Origin: Treponema sp.
GTDB lineage: Bacteria > Spirochaetota > Spirochaetia > Treponematales > Rectinemataceae
DNA: 7,941 nt
Reading direction: 5' to 3'
NCBI GenBank assembly: GCA_017849315.1
Contig: JAFIHQ010000039.1
Span: 1-7,941 of the forward strand
Shown here: positions 5,600 through 7,941 of the stretch, one piece after another
Position numbering within the stretch: position 1 is the first letter of the stretch
How the letters are laid out: every line of letters begins with the position of its first letter
Notes under the pieces: generated by a model
What the model was told of the DNA's origin: nothing
Seen by the model: only the letters and a program-made list of their open reading frames with translations
Databases searched by the model: none
Made by a program: the position numbers and the translations under genes

Positions 5600-7417
5600 G
5601 TGGTTATAACACTTGTTCAGATGAACTCGGTGATTGGCGATTTTATGGGAAATGCAAGGCATCTTGTCGATCTGGCAAGGAGAACTTGCGCTGGCATACA
5701 GAACACAGTTGATGGTTCGGATAACTCGATAGGACTCGGTTCTAATTCTAATTCTAATCCTAAGGCCGATCCTGCAAAAAGCTTCCCCGACCTGCTTGTG
5801 TTTCCGGAGCTTTGTCTCTCGGGGTATCCACCGATGGACCTTTTGGATCAGAATGCTTTTGTGGCTGGGAATTTAGCGGCACTGCGATATCTGCAAAAGG
5901 AATTGCCGCCAGACTTGCCTGTTGCTGTAGGTTACGTGGACAGGAACCGCTCGGGTTCGGGCCGCGCGCTCGTCAACGCTATGTCCGTTATTTCTGGCGG
6001 GAAAATAGTTTTTACCCAACATAAGACCTTGCTTCCGACCTACGACGTCTTTGATGAGGCTCGATATTTTGAGCCCGCCACAACCCGAAAAGTCTTTACT
6101 CCCACCCAGGGTCGCGTCGGTTTTGCCATCTGCGAAGACTTTTGGTGGGAAGCCCCCCCGTCGCCATCGTTCAAGTACCCTCTGGACCCAGTCAAAGACC
6201 TGTTGGATGCAGGCGTAGACGTGATTGTCGTGCCTTCGGCTTCGCCCTTTGTGGCAGGGAAGCTGCAGACACGCCTTGCCCTGGCTCGGAATACCGCACG
6301 TCAGGGTCAGATCCCGGTCATCTACTGCAACACTGTAGGCGCCAACGACTCACTCGTTTTTGACGGGCGCTCATTCGTGGTAGACAAAAGCGGCAATCCC
6401 GTGGCCGTCTGCGGATGGGAAGAAGCAGCTCTTTGCTTCGACACACAAACGGGCGGTTCGCAAGTCGTCGCACTGACCAATATCGGATTGACCGGCTTGC
6501 AAGTGGCCGATAACCGCGATAATACCTCGAGGATAAGCAAAGAGAGCAAAGAAGAGGAAGTTCACCAAGCGCTTATCGTTGGAATTCGTGACTATATGAA
6601 GAAATCCGGATTCACCAAGGCTTGTCTTGGACTCTCCGGAGGAATTGATTCTGCGGTAGTGGCGGTGCTTGCGGCCGAAGCGCTCGGCCCAGAGAACATA
6701 ACCTGTATCGCCATGCCAAGCCGATTTTCCAGCGACGCTTCGCTCGACGATGCCGTCGACATCTGCCGAAGAAACAAGATTATGCTTGAAAGACTGCCCA
6801 TTGAAGCGCCCTTTACGAGCTTCTTGAGTCTTCTGGAAAAGCCCTTTGCCGGTAAGCCCTACGATTCTACGGAAGAAAACCTGCAAGCACGGATTCGCGG
6901 AACCATCCTTATGGCGTGGTCCAACAAATTCAACTCACTTCTCTTAACGACAGGCAACAAAAGCGAACTGGCCGCAGGTTACTGCACGCTCTACGGCGAC
7001 ATGTGCGGCGCCCTTGCACCTATCGGCGATCTGTTTAAGACAGAAGTCTATGCTCTGGCGCGGCACATAAACATGGTTGCAGAAGCACAAGGACGACTCG
7101 CGCCCATACCGGAATCGGTACTGACCAAGGCTCCCAGTGCAGAATTGCGGTTTAATCAGACTGACCAGGACACTTTGCCAGAGTACGAGCTCCTGGACGC
7201 AATCTTACGCGAATACATCGAAGAGAACCGCTGTCTGGAAGAAATCGTCGAGCGTGGCTTCGACCGGGCTATCGTCGCGCGAGTACTCGAGATGACGGCA
7301 AGGGCCGAGTACAAGCGCAGACAAGCCGCACCTGCCATTAAGGTGTCCAAACGAGCCTTTGGAATTGGCAGAAGGCTGCCCCTAGCACGCTCGATTCACG
7401 AAACAACCATTCTATGA
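5600..7417 (+). CDS. nadE: Glutamine-dependent NAD+ synthetase
   Basis: NadE makes NAD+ from deamido-NAD+, ATP and glutamine in the cytoplasm, the last step of NAD synthesis. The 605-residue product has two domains. The N-terminal nitrilase-like glutaminase (about 1-290) carries the Glu-Lys-Cys triad: E70 in LVFPELCLSGYPP, K142 in HKTLLPTYDVFDE and C178 in AICEDFWWE. The C-terminal synthetase (about 315-600) has the ATP pyrophosphatase loop SGGIDS (346-351), followed by TTGNKSELAAGYCTLYGD (450-467) and IPESVLTKAPSAEL (503-516). Ammonia passes between the domains, so this form does not need free ammonia. The start is GTG. Unusual is an insertion of about 30 low-complexity residues (roughly 31-61) between the first helix and the strand leading to E70; it contains a Ser-Asn repeat and sits where most relatives have a short loop. 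It is probably co-transcribed with lgt. Confidence 0.97.
   Translation: MVITLVQMNSVIGDFMGNARHLVDLARRTCAGIQNTVDGSDNSIGLGSNSNSNPKADPAKSFPDLLVFPELCLSGYPPMDLLDQNAFVAGNLAALRYLQKELPPDLPVAVGYVDRNRSGSGRALVNAMSVISGGKIVFTQHKTLLPTYDVFDEARYFEPATTRKVFTPTQGRVGFAICEDFWWEAPPSPSFKYPLDPVKDLLDAGVDVIVVPSASPFVAGKLQTRLALARNTARQGQIPVIYCNTVGANDSLVFDGRSFVVDKSGNPVAVCGWEEAALCFDTQTGGSQVVALTNIGLTGLQVADNRDNTSRISKESKEEEVHQALIVGIRDYMKKSGFTKACLGLSGGIDSAVVAVLAAEALGPENITCIAMPSRFSSDASLDDAVDICRRNKIMLERLPIEAPFTSFLSLLEKPFAGKPYDSTEENLQARIRGTILMAWSNKFNSLLLTTGNKSELAAGYCTLYGDMCGALAPIGDLFKTEVYALARHINMVAEAQGRLAPIPESVLTKAPSAELRFNQTDQDTLPEYELLDAILREYIEENRCLEEIVERGFDRAIVARVLEMTARAEYKRRQAAPAIKVSKRAFGIGRRLPLARSIHETTIL
5741..5758 (+). repeat. 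In-frame TCTAAT hexanucleotide repeat inside nadE
   Basis: Three exact copies of TCTAAT are followed by the related CCTAAG and encode Ser-Asn-Ser-Asn-Ser-Asn at NadE residues 48-53. The unit length is a multiple of three, so gain or loss of copies would change loop length without breaking the frame. Confidence 0.7.
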
Positions 7418-7418
7418 A

Positions 7419-7450
7419 CTTGGTTGGTTGAAGTTTTTGTGAACCCCAAG
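7419..7450. terminator. Weak hairpin between convergent nadE and phosphodiesterase genes
   Basis: The 35-bp convergent gap can fold as CTTGG-(TT bulge)-GGTT, a 12-base loop containing TTTTT, and AACC-CCAAG: 9 bp in all with a 2-base bulge. No T-tract follows the stem on either strand, so it is a poor intrinsic terminator. It could still serve as a bidirectional stop or 3'-end protector. Confidence 0.25.
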
Positions 7451-7452
7451 GA

Positions 7453-7941
7453 CTAACGACATAAGCCCAGCAAGTCCTTGGGCCGGTTAGAGATAAGGCC
7501 CATCGCCCCGCTTGCAAGAACGCGCTTGGCTTCCTCGACGCTGTCCACGGTCCATGGCAAGAATGGCCGCGCTTTTGTGCGCGCCACTGACCTTGCGTTT
7601 GCCGCAGTTCCGGCGCTTCCGGAGGCCCTCGCGATGTTGAAAGAATAGGCGGCCCCAGGCTTACTTCTGACAAGCCGAGTATCTGGCTTGAGTATATCCA
7701 CAGGTGCAAGAAACCGCCCCTCGCCATGCCGCAAGAACCAGTACAAGTCCTTGCTACTGGTGTAAATAAGTGCAGATGGCAGTGCTGGCATGATACGTTT
7801 CATCCACTTGAGCGCGAACGGATTGAACGAAGAGACTATGCACCGTTTTTCCATATGGTACTTTCTGATTGTCGCGGCGAGGAGCGGCTCAAGACCTTTG
7901 GATTCCGTGCTGCGGCTCTTTATTTCCACATCGAAATAAGC
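7453..7941 (-). CDS. Glycerophosphodiester phosphodiesterase family protein (N-terminal part outside window)
   Basis: The visible 162 residues are the C-terminal half of a GDPD-family TIM barrel, which hydrolyses glycerophosphodiesters to glycerol 3-phosphate and an alcohol using a divalent metal. The fragment opens with AYFDVEIKS, the E-x-K motif whose Glu is a metal ligand and Lys lies in the active site. CIVSSFNPFALKWMKRIMP matches the family's S-F-(N/D)-x-x-A-L strand. WTVDSVEEAKRVLASGAMGLISNRPKDLL at the end matches the typical W-T-V-N ... G-V-D-G-I-I-T-D-R-P-D signature, with Ser-Asn in place of Thr-Asp before RP. The His-Arg-Gly and first Glu/Asp ligands lie beyond the right edge, so cytoplasmic or periplasmic location cannot be judged. 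It is convergent with nadE, with a 35-bp gap, so it is a separate transcription unit. Confidence 0.85.
   Translation of the reverse strand, partial: AYFDVEIKSRSTESKGLEPLLAATIRKYHMEKRCIVSSFNPFALKWMKRIMPALPSALIYTSSKDLYWFLRHGEGRFLAPVDILKPDTRLVRSKPGAAYSFNIARASGSAGTAANARSVARTKARPFLPWTVDSVEEAKRVLASGAMGLISNRPKDLLGLCR

Noticed and set aside
6371..6886. A 171-codon minus-strand frame inside nadE
   Set aside because: It is antisense to the conserved synthetase domain and has no motif or ribosome binding site.
1..7941. CRISPR arrays, tRNA or rRNA genes, insertion sequences, phage or toxin-antitoxin genes
   Set aside because: Read-through on both strands shows none: no regularly spaced repeats, no transposase or integrase motifs and no cloverleaf-like segments in the short intergenic gaps.

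Overview
The window looks like ordinary chromosomal DNA of a diderm bacterium with roughly 50% G+C by eye. A periplasmic or envelope-anchored S41 protease, Lgt, a TagA-like protein, a sigma-54 activator and a glutamine-dependent NadE occur together. This would fit a treponeme-like spirochaete, but that is an inference from gene style and no marker gene in the window proves it. There are no RNA genes, CRISPR arrays, insertion sequences or phage genes.

Layout. Two transcription units diverge from an intergenic region at 3902-4032. Leftwards on the minus strand runs a probable operon: a C-terminal processing protease (ctp, 3901 to 2423), 16S rRNA m3U1498 methyltransferase (rsmE, 2362 to 1511) and a degenerate WecG/TagA/CpsF-family glycosyltransferase homologue (1529 to 813, overlapping rsmE by 19 bp). 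After a 108-bp spacer comes the first part of a sigma-54-dependent activator (704 to beyond the left edge). The spacer holds a perfect 12-bp tandem duplication fused to a perfect 11-bp inverted repeat. Rightwards on the plus strand runs an unidentified four-helix membrane protein (4033-4497), which overlaps lgt (4481-5545) by 17 bp, followed 54 bp later by nadE (5600-7417). A convergent gene at the right edge (7941 to 7453) is the C-terminal half of a glycerophosphodiester phosphodiesterase.

Functional themes. The genes cover envelope maintenance (protease, lipoprotein maturation, glycan transfer, phosphodiester turnover) plus housekeeping (rRNA methylation, NAD synthesis). I see no clear new multi-gene system. 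The most interesting points are two proteins that keep a recognisable fold while losing hallmark residues: an activator whose N-terminal domain looks like a receiver without its phosphoacceptor Asp and with a GAYTDA loop, and a TagA-like protein without the usual Thr-x-Asn and Asp-Gly motifs. The compact repeat cluster between these two genes is a plausible control site.
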